In this document: piece after piece, positions 12,484 to 23,323 of the stretch
Layout: every line of letters begins with the position of its first letter
How positions within the stretch are numbered: the stretch's first letter is position 1
NCBI RefSeq assembly: GCF_004193775.1
Contig: NC_041003.1
Span: 27,033,735 to 27,097,734, forward strand
Direction of reading: 5' to 3'
DNA from: Glycine soja
Taxonomy: Eukaryota; Streptophyta; Magnoliopsida; Fabales; Fabaceae
DNA length: 64,000 nucleotides
Position numbers and translations under genes: made by a program
Notes under the pieces: model-generated
The model's input: the letters and a program-made list of their open reading frames with translations, nothing else
Database searches by the model: none
Told to the model about the DNA's origin: nothing

Positions 12484-13075
12484 ATATGGGAGGCTAATGT
12501 TAACCTCTTGAGGCCTTCTATCTTTTTCTCTTCTTTGGGAATGATGTTTAGTATGTGAACTATGGTGCCCTCTATAATAGTCGCTAAGTTCTTCACTTAA
12601 ACTCTTGCAAGAATCATGACTACTATAGGAGGCATGTTTTTCTCTTTTCATTTCTTTCATTATTTTTCTTCTTTCTTCCTCTCTTATTTTCTTTCTTTCA
12701 TCTTGACTTATTTCTTCCACTCTTTTTTTCCTTTTTCTTTTCTCTCTTGTTTTTCTTTCCATAACTTGAGGGAAGCCAACTCATCTAAGATTCTAGATAA
12801 AGGGTCTTTATGACTAGTACCCTTGCCATTAACACTAGATGAATGGTGACTCATGTTGGTTCCTAAGTTGTGGTACTTTCTTGTTGGAGGTTTGAAAACA
12901 AAAGGTAAAAGAAACTATGGTTGAAACTAGCCAAAATAAACACTAAAAGAGGTGTGAAAGATAAGGTAAAAACTAATTGGTAAAAGGCAAGCTATCTAGG
13001 CAGTTTGACAATGGAAGGTAAAGGAAATAAGCTATGAAAGTAAGCAAGAAATGTAAACTAGGCAAATAGTTCACA
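12484..13075 (-). pseudogene. Inverted gag 5' segment inside the element
   Basis: The minus strand from 12762 encodes the start of gag (MERKTREKRKRKKRVEE), a highly basic, lysine/arginine- and serine-rich N-terminus almost identical to the start at 26529 in the related element. Upstream of the ATG it continues with the same leader sequence as 26530-26830. The segment is opposite in orientation to the rest of the element and is bounded by a roughly 75-bp inverted repeat (12487-12562 against 13068-13141). Reads into LTR sequence at 12482. Confidence 0.75.
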
Positions 13076-13880
13076 TACTAAACATCATTCCCAAAAAAGA
13101 GAAAAGGATAGAAGGCCTCAAGAGGTTAACATTAGCCTCCCTTATTAGGGAACGAAGGATTCATCGGGATCCTCCAGTAGAGTATTGGAATGATCTTAAG
13201 AGTTCCCTTAGGAAGAGGCACATTCCCTCCTACTATGAAAGATAGCTTATGGGCAAGCTCCAAAGGCTTAGACAAAGGAGTATGAGTGTTGAAGAGTATA
13301 GACAACAAATGGAACTACTCCTTTTAAGAGTTGGACTTAGGGAAAATGAAAGAACAAGCACAACTAGGTTCCTTAGTGGGCTTAATATGGAAGTGAGGGA
13401 TAAAGTTGAACTCCTTCCATATAGGGACCTAGATGAGCTAGTCCAACTTTGTATAAGAGTGGAGCAACAACTTAAAAGAAAGCCTTCTTCAAAATCTTAT
13501 GGCTTTCACTCTTATCCAAGGAAGGACCAAGCCCAAGGAATTTTGGGGCTGCACCTTCAAAACCCAAGGAAGATAAGGGTAAGACCATAGAGAAATCCAC
13601 CCGTAAGACTAGTTCCCAAGAAAGGACTAGCAACATTAAATGCTTCAAATGTCTTAGAAGAGGTCACATTGTCTCTCAATGCCCCACAAATAAAACCATG
13701 ATTATGAGGGGTCAAGACATTTATAGTAGTCAAGAGGAGACTACTTTTTCCCCTTCCTCTAGTGGAAATGAAGATGAAGTAAGGGGTGAAGAGTCTAGTG
13801 AGGAAGTCTACCCCCATGAAGAAGGTGACCTCATAATGGTTAGAAGGCTCCTTGGAGGTCAATCTTGTGATCTATCTTAA
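13076..13880 (+). pseudogene. Gypsy gag, frameshifted
   Basis: Plus-strand gag remnant. The capsid-like part reads LRQRSMSVEEYRQQMELLL and GLNMEVRDKVELLPYRDL (about 13249-13480), the usual retrotransposon gag domain. A CCHC zinc knuckle, CFKCLRRGHIVSQC, lies at about 13639-13681 in another frame, so at least one frameshift separates them. An acidic serine-rich linker follows. Gag forms the virus-like particle and binds element RNA. This copy cannot make it intact. Confidence 0.75.
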
Positions 13881-14060
13881 TCCCAAAGAGAGAACATATT
13901 TCATACAAGATGCAAAATTTTAGATAAAACATGTTCTCTCATTGTGGATAGTGAATCTTGTTGCAATTGTTGTAGCACAAGATTAGTTTCCAAGTTGAAC
14001 CTGACTATCATTCCTTACCCAAAACCTTATAAACTTTAATGGCTCAATGAACAAGCGGAA

Positions 14061-14273
14061 ATGATAGTTAACCAAAAAGTGAAGGTACCTTTCTCCATTG
14101 GGACATATAAGGATGAAGTTAATTGTGATATAGTTCCCATGGAGGCAGGGCATATTCTTTTAGGAAGGCTATGTCAATTTGATAGGATGATCATTTACAA
14201 TGGCCTAACTAATGAGATTACCCTCACCCATCTTGGCACTAAATTTGTGTTGCATCCTCAAACACCTTCATAG
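14061..14273 (+). pseudogene. Aspartic-protease C-terminal remnant
   Basis: The frame contains CDIVPMEAGHILLGRLCQFDR, matching in position and pattern the C-terminal lobe of gypsy retropepsins (CDVVPM..HILLGRPWQFD in the family). The catalytic DTG region upstream is not intact: sequence around 13940-13990 shows the SCCNCCSTRLV segment but in broken frames. Confidence 0.6.
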
Positions 14274-15272
14274 GTGGCCAAGGATCTGCTAACTATGAAA
14301 GATAAGAGGGATGAGGAAGAAAAACTAGAAAACCAAAAGAAAAAGAAGGATAGTAAGGTCTTGTCTTCAAAGGCCAAGGGGAAGGAAAAAGAGGAAAAGG
14401 ATTCCTCCAAGAAGATTGTTAAGAAGGAAAATCATTTTGCAACAAAATGTGATATCAAAAGAGCACTCCTTCTTAAACAATCTTTCTACCTTCTCCTATC
14501 AAGGGAAACATCCCTTAGCACTGCCATACCTCTTAGGCTTGAGGTTATTCCTCGGGTAAAGGAGTTGTTGGATGAGGGTTTGGTTCGTAAGAGCTTAAAT
14601 CCTTGTGCTTTGTTGGTGCCCAAAATAAGTATTATGAGGCACCAAATCCCTATGATAAGTGGTATGATGAATGTGTTGAGTGGTGCAACCCTATTTTGTA
14701 AAATCACTCATGCACCCAACATCTTCATGATTTGTGTACATAGGGACTCATTAGGTAGATTTGTTCTTATTTTTTGTTTCAATACAAACTTAGGTGCTCA
14801 TATGGGACACCTTAGGTTTGTCATAATTTTTCGTAGGAATAATCAACATGAAAATAAAGAAAAAGGTATGTTTTATTCCATTACTTTCCTTAACTTTTTA
14901 AATAGTGATCAAAAGCTTCCCATGGACCCTAAGAGAATAAAGATCATTCTTGAGTGGCCTACTCCACCATGTATAAGGGAAATTTGGGGCTTCAATGACT
15001 TAACAAACTTTTACAAAAGGTTTGTTCCATATTTTTCTATACTTGTAGCACCACTCATTGATTTGGTGAGGAACTATGTTCTCTCATGGGAAGATGGTCA
15101 AGAAAGGGGTTTTCGGTCCTTACCCTACTCTAACATACCCAACATCACTAATACATATGTTTTTATTCTTTTTACAGGTGTTAAGGAAAGAATCCCTGAG
15201 TTTCAAGAACCTATGGATTTGAGGTCAAATCCTTTTCAAGGGGGAGGGAATGATGCAATCCTACCCCCCTAG
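14274..15272 (+). pseudogene. Collapsed reverse transcriptase
   Basis: A 332-codon frame holding disjoint RT pieces: LLDEGLVRKSLNPCALLVPK (palm entry), NVLSGATLFCKI, then EWPTPPCIREIWGFNDLTNFYKRFVPYF (thumb/connection). The polymerase YxDD box, RNase H and integrase are absent. It is joined directly to a C-terminal LRSNPFQGGGND segment that lies next to the polypurine tract and 3' LTR. The same condensed arrangement is on the minus strand at 24914-25633. Catalytically dead, and notable because the open frame survives. Confidence 0.75.
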
Positions 15273-16197
15273 GACATTGGATAGAAGACTCCAAGAAGAT
15301 TAGGCCAGAGATGCAAGAGAAGGCTCTAAGGTTCTCATGAGCCTTAGGGTAGATTTTGGGCCCATGGGCTAAGTATGAGCCCACTTATCTTTGTACATAT
15401 TAGATTATGATTTCATTATTTTTGGGCCTTGTATTTAGGGATCCATAATGTAGGTAGGTTACCCTAAAAATGTAGGATTTTTCAACCCTTGTATTTTAGG
15501 ACACCTAGACTAGTTTTTGTATTAGGGGTAGTTTTGTAATTTCACATGAATTAAGTGAAATTTGATGTGTGTGTTGAGAAATAAATTTAATTGAATTGGG
15601 AGAAGCCCAATCCAATTAAATTTTAGAGGGGGAGGTGAGCATTTGCTTGCTACACCCCATTGCCACATCATATAGTCACACTTTGTGCATGTCTTTCATG
15701 CTTTACATGTCTCGTAACACCTAAGCACACTTAGTGGAGAATCTTAGACTTGATCTTGGATTAGTGGGTTGAACCATAGCTAAAATTCACTAAACATAAT
15801 TAGTGAAATTTTGGCTCCATAAATTCAATTTCAAATTCAAGTGAAATTTGAATAGAAATTCAAATTTCCCTCCAATTTTGTGTGACACTTAGGCTATAAA
15901 TAGAGGTCATATGTGTGCATTTTTTCAACTTTGATCATTTGAGAATTAAACTTCAAATTTCAGACTTCTTTAGTGGCACTAAATTTAGTGATCCCTCTCC
16001 CCTTCTCCCTCCATTCTTCTTCTCCTACCTCCAAGCTCTTATCCATGGCTTCCTATGGTGGTGAGCTTCTTCTTGACTCATCTTCTCCTTGAAGTGGCGT
16101 CTCCTCTCAACTCTTCTTCTTCTCCATTTCGCTGCCATTAAAATTCAAGAAGCAATGGACTCCATTGATGAAGAAGATCCAAGGCCTACAAGCTCCA
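15251..16197 (+). mobile_element. 3' LTR of the 12348-16197 element
   Basis: Starts TGATGCAATCC immediately after a GGGGGAGGGAA polypurine tract (15239-15250) and ends CAAGCTCCA before the ATGGG duplication. A TATAAATAG promoter box lies at about 15895-15903. Reverse-related to the solo LTR at 1178-2150. Confidence 0.85.
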
Positions 16198-16202
16198 ATG
16201 GG

Positions 16203-16385
16203 GGCTTAAAGTAGTGTCCCGGTCGGTTGGCGATCGATACGGTACAGTCTTCCAGTCTTGGGCGCGTAAACACAATGAGGCTTAAAGTAGTGTTCCAATC
16301 GGCTAACGAATGGTGCGATACATAGTTCTCCACCCTCAAGTGTGTAAGCACGATGAGACTTAAAGTAGTGTCTTGATCAACTGAC
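16203..16385 (+). repeat. 78-bp satellite, right part
   Basis: Continuation of the array at 12115-12347, with unit starts at 16204, 16281 and 16359. It fades into unique AT-rich sequence after about 16385. Confidence 0.8.
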
Positions 16386-17114
16386 AAATGATACACTACA
16401 CCATTAAAATAAATAAATCTTTTTTTTTGTAAAATGATTACAATAAAGCTTAAAACTGAAATTTTATACAAGCTACTCCAATCTAAACCTAGAACTTCAT
16501 ACAAGTTACTCCAACCTTATCACTAGACTGATCCTAATGGGTTAAATGATTATTTAAGTCTAAGCCTAAATTCATTTATTAGTAATAGTTTTTATGAATA
16601 TCTATTATTAAGTACCACTCTAACGCTCCACAGGAAAATGAGAGAATTGACGACCATCAATTTCAATAATCATATTGAGCATCTTTGAATTGAGTATATC
16701 AGTCATAATACACTTATGTATCTTAATCCAAATTAATCTTTCTAATATAATATTCAAATACTATTAATCCTTAATTATACATTAATAAAATTTAAATTTT
16801 GTGTATTTTTTTAAATCACCCGTCACTAACCCGACTGGTTGACATAGTAATTAGGTATCCCACACTCACACATTATGCATTGATATATTAAGCAGAAAAA
16901 AAATTATGTTTAATATCTATCATATGTAAAAAAAAAATTAGATCAATAACAATTATAATACCACGGACAAAGTTAATTGTTGACTATGAGATATAACATG
17001 TGTAAGGAAAAAAATCACTCAGTCACTCTAAATTACTATTAAAGTGCTCATCCTTAATTATTCAAAAACATTGCACATCGTATACATATATGTGTTATTG
17101 AGAGTACTAGGTAG
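16386..17114. other. AT-rich intergenic DNA, no gene seen
   Basis: No protein-family resemblance and no named repeat. It ends where the LTR fragment starts with TGTTGG at 17115. Confidence 0.5.
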
Positions 17115-17938
17115 TGTTGGATCAAGTGGCCTTGGAATAATTAAGAAGGGGGGTTGAATTAATTATGGACGTGTCTTGACTAATTAAAAATTTATCCTTC
17201 TTAATACTACTAGATTCAATTAGGCTTTACTACTAAGTTACGAGGAAGTAAAGAAAAAAACAATAACTTAGACAAAAGTAAAGAGGAAATAAAAGTACAC
17301 AGCGGAAAGATAAAGAGTGTAGGGAAGAAGAAGAGAAACACAAGATTTATACTAGTTCGGAAACAACCCATGCCTACATCCAGTTCCAAACCAACCACCG
17401 GTTCTTGAGATTTCCAATAACCTTGTAAAATCCTTTACAAGCAAAGATCCACAAGGGATGTACCCTCCCTTGTTCTCTTTGAACAACCAAGTGGATGTAC
17501 CCTCCACTTGAACTGATCCACAAGACATGTACCCTCTCTTGTTCTCAGTATTACAACCTAAGTAGATGTACCCTCTACTTGTACCATAAAGGATGTACCC
17601 TCCAATGTGTTAAGACAAAGAATTCTTAGGCGGTTAGTCCCTTGAATCTTTGTAAGGGGAAACAAAAGATATCTCAGGCGGTTAGTCCTTTGAAATCTTT
17701 TGTTTAAAGGGAAGAGGAAGAATCAAAAGAATTCTCAAGCGGTTAGTCCTTTGAATCTTTTGGCAAGAGGGAGAAGGAAGAATAAAAAGAATTCTTAGGC
17801 GGTTAGTCCTTTGAATTCTTCAGGCAAGAGAGAGAAGGAATGAAGCAGAAGAATAGCACAAGTTTTTGGACAATGAACTTTTCTTGAATAAAGAAAGTTT
17901 TGAACAAAAACTCTTAGAAGAATTCTTTGAATGAATGA
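17115..17938 (-). mobile_element. Sirevirus-like LTR fragment, minus orientation
   Basis: Begins TGTTGGATCAAGTGGCC, the reverse complement of the 3' end of the LTRs at 19554 and 34770/29544. It carries the hairpin modules at 17451-17580 and 17615-17820, then stops abruptly where copy A's 5' LTR begins in the opposite direction. Only the leader-proximal half of the LTR is present. The upstream (U3) half is absent. Confidence 0.8.
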
Positions 17939-19554
17939 TGTGGAAGCAATGTCTTCCAAGGTTATTTTGATGATGCCAAAGAATCAAGAGTCAAGCAAAA
18001 TCCAAAGATTCAAGAATCAAGTTTCAAGAATCAAGATTCAAGATTCAAGATTCAAGTTTCAAGAATCAAGATTCAAGAATAATCAAGATCAAGATTCAAG
18101 ACTAAAGATTCAAGAATCAAGAGAAGACTCAATCAAGATAAGTATTTAAAAAGTTTTTCAAAACATTGAGTAGCACAAGAAGTTTTCAAAAAATCATTAC
18201 CAAAGAGTTTTACTCTCTAGTAATCGATTACCAGAAGGTAGTAATCGATTACCAGTGTTTTAAAACATTAGATTTCAAATTTCAAGAGTCACAACTTGTG
18301 TTTTAACAGTTTTAAATCATTTTGAATTTGTGCAATCGATTACACAACACTTGTAATCGATTACCAGAGCTTCTAAACATTTTAATTTTCAAAATTCAAA
18401 ATGAAGAGTCACATCTGCTGATGTGTAATCTATTACACCTTAATGGTAATCGATTACCAGTGACTGATTTCGAAAAATACATTTCCAAAAGTCACAATTC
18501 TTCAAGTGACTTGTTTCTGAAGATTCTTTCAAAAGTCACAACTTTTTTTAAGTGACTAGTTTTAAAGAAATTGCCAAGAGTCACAAACTTTGACTTGAGT
18601 CATCAAGAGATTATAAATATGTGACCATGGCATGAATTTAAAGAACAACATTATCAATCAATCATTTATCTTTCAATCTATCTTCCAATCTATCTTTCAA
18701 TATCTTCTTTCATCTCTTTCAACAGATCTTTCTGATTAGTTTCTCTTCATCTTTCTAAAAGTTTTTTGTTCAAAAACTTTCTCTTCCAAGAAATGTTCTT
18801 TGTTCAAAAACGTGTGCTATTCATCTTTTTCATTTACTTCTCCCTTTGCCAAAAGAACGAAGGACTAACCGCCTAAATTCTTTTGTGTCTCTCTTCTCCC
18901 TTACAAAAGATTCAAAGGACTAACCGCTTGAGAATTCTTTTGATTCTTCTCTTCCCCTTAAGCAAAAGATTTCAAAGGGCTAACCGCCTGAGATATCTTT
19001 TGTTTCCCCTTACAAAGATTCAAAGGACTAACCGCCTGAGAATTCTTTGTCCTAACACATTGGAGGGTACATCCTTTGTGGTACAAGTAAAGGGTACATC
19101 TACTTGGGGATTGTTATACTGAGAACAAGAGAGGGTACATCTCTTGTGGATCAGTTCAAATGGAGGGTACATCCACTTGGTTTTTCAAAGAGAACAAGGG
19201 AGGGTACATCCCTTGTGGATCTTTGGCTTGTAAAGGATTTTACAAAGTTGAAAGAAATCTCAAGAACCATAGGTTGCTTGGGGACTGGATGTAGGCACGG
19301 TTTGTGGCCAAACCAGTATAAATCTTCGGTTGGTCTTCTTCTTCCCTACACTCTTTAATTTCCGCTATGTACTTTTAATTATCGCTTTTACTTTTGGTTA
19401 AGTTTCTATTTTGGTTCTTTACTCTCTTAACTTTGTAGTAAAAGCCTAATTGAATCTAGTAACATTAAGAAGGATTAGTTTTTAATTAGTCAAGGCTCAT
19501 TAATAATTAATTCAACCCCTCTTCTTAATTATTCCGAGGCCACTTGATCCAACA
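17939..19554 (+). mobile_element. 5' LTR of Sirevirus-like element copy A
   Basis: Starts TGTGGAAGC and ends CTTGATCCAACA, followed two bases later by the primer-binding site. It holds CAAGATTCAAGAAT-type short repeats at 17990-18130, several GTAATCGATTAC palindromes at 18218-18460, a TATAAATA box at about 18611-18618 and the hairpin modules at 18849-19215. About 1.6 kb, comparable to the 1.68- and 1.71-kb LTRs of copy B. Confidence 0.85.
18849..19215 (+). promoter_or_regulatory. Hairpin array in the LTR leader
   Basis: Downstream of the LTR TATA box. Class I: four hairpins with arms such as CAAAAGAA/TTCTTTTG or CAAAAGAT/ATCTTTTG around a common core GGACTAACCGCC. Class II: about five hairpins with a constant GGGTACA loop and different 7-8-bp stems (ACAAGGGA, CAAGAGA, CAAGTGGA types). 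The same array occurs reversed at 17451-17820, 28180-28610 and 33380-33800. Confidence 0.7.
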
Positions 19555-19556
19555 AG

Positions 19557-19568
19557 TGGTATCAGAGC
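19557..19568 (+). promoter_or_regulatory. Primer-binding site (initiator Met tRNA type)
   Basis: TGGTATCAGAGC lies two bases after the LTR end, the standard complement to the 3' end of plant initiator methionine tRNA. Confidence 0.9.
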
Positions 19569-19605
19569 AGGTATCTTGTAGAAAAGTTTCACAACTTCAA
19601 GATAA

Positions 19606-20274
19606 ATGGCCTCTTTAAATTCTCTGTTTGTCAAAAGAAATTTCAGGTATAGGTCAAATCTGAAATCATTTCAAGATCATGATGAAGATCAAGTCAACTT
19701 ATGTCTCATGACAAAATCTCATGAGAACAACGAGGAAGAATCTGTAAGGAAGAAGTGGTACATCAACAGTGGATGTTCCAAGCATATGACAGGAGATGTA
19801 TCCAAGTTTACAACCATTTCTCCCAAGAAAAGTGGTCATGTTACATACAGTGACAACAACAAAGGAAAAATCATTGGAGTCGGCAAAATAGGTACGAGTT
19901 CCTCAACTCCCATTGAAAATGTGTTACTTGTAGAAGGTTTAAAGCATAGTCTATTGAGTGTTAGTCAATTATGTGATAAAGGATATAAAGTATCTTTTGA
20001 TTTTGAAAAATGTATTATCAAGCATGAGCATGACAAGGATATTGAGCATATAGGTTTCAAAGAAAATAATGTCTACATGATTGATTTAAAACAAAAATCT
20101 GAAAATGATACATGCTTTCTAAGTAAAGATAGTGATCCATGGTTATGGCATAAGAGAATTGTTCACATTAACATGGATCATCTAAATAGATTAATTTCAA
20201 AAGACTTAGTTGTTGGTTTACCAAAATTAAAGTTTGAAAAAGATAAGTTATGTGATGCATGCCAAAAAAGGTAA
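19606..20274 (+). pseudogene. Copia gag-protease/pre-integrase fusion remnant, copy A
   Basis: The ATG context (MASLN) is that of a Sirevirus-type gag, but nearly all of gag including its zinc knuckle is deleted. The frame jumps to the protease: WYINSGCSKHMTG replaces the family's catalytic D(S/T)G with NSG, so the active-site aspartate is Asn. LLSVSQLCDKGYKVSF and WLWHKRIVHINMDHL..CDACQK form the GAG-pre-integrase and HHCC zinc-binding segment. The frame ends after CQKR through a frameshift. The integrase core continues at 20336. Confidence 0.8.
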
Positions 20275-20335
20275 ACAAACAAAAGTATCTTTTAAATCTA
20301 AAAAGATTGTATCTACTACTTAACCATTACAGTTA

Positions 20336-21013
20336 TTGCATATGGATTTGTTTGGACCCTCTAGGGTCATGAGTTTTGGTGGTAGTTACTATGCCTTAGT
20401 AATTGTTGATGACTATTCTAGGTATACTTGGACTTTATTTCTTACTCATAAAAATGATGCATTTCATGCATTTAGAAGACTTTCTAAAGTCATCCAAAAC
20501 AAGAAGAATCTCAAAATTATCTCCATTAGAAGTGATCATGGAGGTGAATTTGAAAACAATGATTTTGAAATGTTTTGTGATGAACATGGCATAGAACACA
20601 ACTTTTCTGCACCTAGGACACCCCAACAAAACGGTGTAGTAGAAAGGAAAAACAGATCTTTAGAAGAAATTGCTAGAACCCTTTTAAATGACACAGCACT
20701 TCCAAAATATTTTTTGGCAGAAGTAGTCAACACCGCATGCTATATTATGAATAGAGCCTTAATAAGACCCATTCTTAAGAAAACCCCATATGAACTTTTT
20801 AACAATAGAAAACCAAACATTGCTCATTTACATGTTTTTGGATGTAAATGTTTTGTCCTAAACAATGGTAAAGAAAGCCTAGGAAAATTTGATGCTAAGG
20901 CAGATGAGGGCATCTTCCTTGGTTATTCCCTACATAGCAAAGCCTTTAGGATATACAACAAAAGAACCATGACAATTGAGGAATCAATACATGTTTCTTT
21001 TGATGAAACTAAT
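20336..21013 (+). pseudogene. Copia integrase core, copy A
   Basis: A retroviral-type integrase catalytic domain with the DDE triad visible: MDLFGP (first Asp), IRSDHGGEF (second Asp) and QQNGVVERKN (Glu). Then come LFNNRKPNIAHLHVFGCKCF and EGIFLGYS, the usual copia C-terminal integrase landmarks. Homology stops near 21013, just after SFDETN, where unrelated sequence begins, so reverse transcriptase, RNase H and the 3' LTR of copy A are lost. The core looks intact but is out of frame with the upstream part. Confidence 0.85.
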
Positions 21014-21039
21014 ATTACCTCTCTGAGGTAATGTCTCCC

Positions 21040-23306
21040 AAAATATTATGGTGAACACCATGGTTACCTATTCTAAATCACACATAGGATAAATCTTTTC
21101 ACAAGTCTTAAGTTGTCAAGAAACATTGATCACTATTTGTCCTCCTACAAGCACTCCTCTAAACTTAAAAATTATTTCAAATATTTTACTACTCCAATAA
21201 GGACCTACGCGGCTAAGATATCACTCAACGGTTTACAGTGACCGACTTTTCTATGAACTTATGGCTTACTCCTTACAAGGATCTCACCCAGAAACTTAAA
21301 CTTACTTGAGTTATCTCCAACAAGAGTTAAGGTTAATTCAAGGAATCCTAAAATAAATTTTTGGTTCGACTACTAGTTAAGGGAATTTCATCTTAATCTT
21401 AGGTTTCCTCTCATCTCAAAACAACTTCTTCCCAAAAAGGATTTAAAGTTATCTCTCACCTAAACGTGGCATACTCTAAGGGTTATCCTCATCTAACTAA
21501 AATGCATAACAAAACTCTTAGCTCGAAACATGATTCCCAAGGGTCTATAGCAACCTTAAGATAAACCCCATAATCCAACTCAACTAGAAATTCACTAGGC
21601 ACTAATCATCGAAACCACTACAAAGGCTAACTCGGGATGGGAGATCCTGACCATGCATCCCACGAACACACAAAGGCATTGATCTTGTCAAGACATGACC
21701 AGGTACACGTAAAAGGCCACAAAAGATACTAAGGTAGTCATCAGAGTATCCTCATATTTTTTCCATATTAAGGTAGAGAGAACTAAGATTTATCTCGCTA
21801 ATCATACAACTAATATCAATAATCCTTTAGGTCACCTACCTTATGCAAGAACACTCACTCTTGAACCCTTCAATGCTTAGCAATTAACGCCTTACTAACT
21901 ACTTTACACTCTTCTTAAGGTTTCACACTAAACCTCTTAATTATCTTTCACAACTTTTCCAACTACTCTATGTTCTTAAACAACTCTATACCAAATATTT
22001 CTCAAGAACTACAGTTACAAGTTTCTATAGGTATTATGCCTACAAGATTCTCAATCTTATACTTAGGTGGTAACTAAGCACATCCTCAAGGAACACAGGT
22101 ACACGACTTACTAAGTTTGACTTTCGTCAACAGGTAACAATGATCATGTCTACTTAAGTATTTCCTCTCAAAACATCTTAACGTGATTAACAAGAGTGAA
22201 GTCTCCCTCTATTCATAATAGAAGTAACAACATCACATATTATCAAGTAGTTTGACAGGACATGATTGGAAGATGAGCAACCAATAACAAAATGAACACC
22301 CAATTGATTAGGAGACGATAATTTTTAAATCAAGAGATCACTCATTCAGAATCAACAACAGACATTCCAAATGAATTTTAGAAACGATAACATAATCACA
22401 ATGTATGCACATATGGAGACATCAACTATCGCTTGATTGTGACAGAAACATCAATAATCCAATTGTTTGATGTAGGCTCATAACACAAAGAATGAGTTAT
22501 ACTAATGCTTGCAAGTATAATCGAGTTACTTGATTTCAGCACGCAACACAAGGATAAGTTGCACTAGAATCAGAAGGTACGATGAAAGAGTATTCTTTAT
22601 GGATTATATCTCGATGTGAGTAATTGAACTATAGAGTATTAGCACCACTAAGAACAATAAATCACAAACAACCATACTCTCTATGCAATTAAGGTAGAAC
22701 ACCATACTACAAGTATACATAGAATTATAAGGTTCATATAACAAGTATATAACATACATATAAGAATAAAGAATTAAACAGTCACTAAGGATGTATTAAG
22801 GAATTATAAACTTCAACAACTACATTCACAACTACACACAAAACAAAAGGAGTTAAGTAGTCATGTGTTTACACATCAAGAAAGACACACTCATCCAAGG
22901 CATATATATATGGTGCAAAAGGTTTTCACAACACTAATCCACACATCAAGAGAGAAATATGCTTATTAACAACATACACGTAGGAAAATATGGGCTCCTT
23001 AAGGCATTATCAATCAATATCAAGACTAGTTGCATCACCTAGCAGCTTGCCATAATGTCCAACCGCACTTCACAAATTATAGAGATGGCCAGTCTCATAA
23101 CTCATGACTCAATAGTGGATTTATGGTATAATGGCATTAAGGATGCAAGACACATACAAGCATTATTATTAAGTCTCATTTGATCATGCAGAAGAAAATA
23201 TAAATAATAATTCAAGCATGCTCAACAAAAGTACTCATAAGTAACCACACAGAGTGCACACCAAAATATGGTAAGCACATAACACACTGGCCGAAAGGTT
23301 CGGCCT
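21040..23306 (-). other. Leader/interior of a minus-oriented gypsy element
   Basis: No open frame of note. It lies immediately downstream, in the minus sense, of the primer-binding site at 23307-23318. I infer it is the long 5' untranslated interior of the element whose LTR begins at 23324. The gene-bearing part would lie further left and has been lost at the junction near 21030. Confidence 0.5.
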
Positions 23307-23318
23307 GCTCTGATACCA
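23307..23318 (-). promoter_or_regulatory. Primer-binding site, minus gypsy element
   Basis: GCTCTGATACCA on the plus strand is the reverse complement of TGGTATCAGAGC. It lies five bases from the LTR edge at 23324. Confidence 0.85.
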
Positions 23319-23323
23319 CTAAA

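Larger units (their letters stand above)
12348..16197 (+). mobile_element. Non-autonomous gypsy-type element, TSD ATGGG
   Basis: Begins TGATACAATCC and ends CAAGCTCCA, flanked by ATGGG at 12343-12347 and 16198-16202. Order: a 5' LTR stub of about 135 bp (12348-12482), an inverted 5' segment (12484-13075), gag, a protease remnant, a collapsed reverse transcriptase and a complete 3' LTR (15251-16197). At 3.85 kb it is far shorter than an autonomous gypsy element, and it lacks RNase H and integrase. The element at 24052-36316 has the same collapsed pol, so it belongs to a deletion-derivative family. Confidence 0.85.

Noticed and set aside
12616..12813. Hydrophobic Phe-rich plus-strand frame, also at 26383-26580
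   Set aside because: Antisense shadow of the Lys/Arg-rich gag N-terminus.
17115..17938. Complete solo LTR with its own target duplication
   Set aside because: Only half of the LTR is present and no second GGTAG-type duplication can be found to the right.
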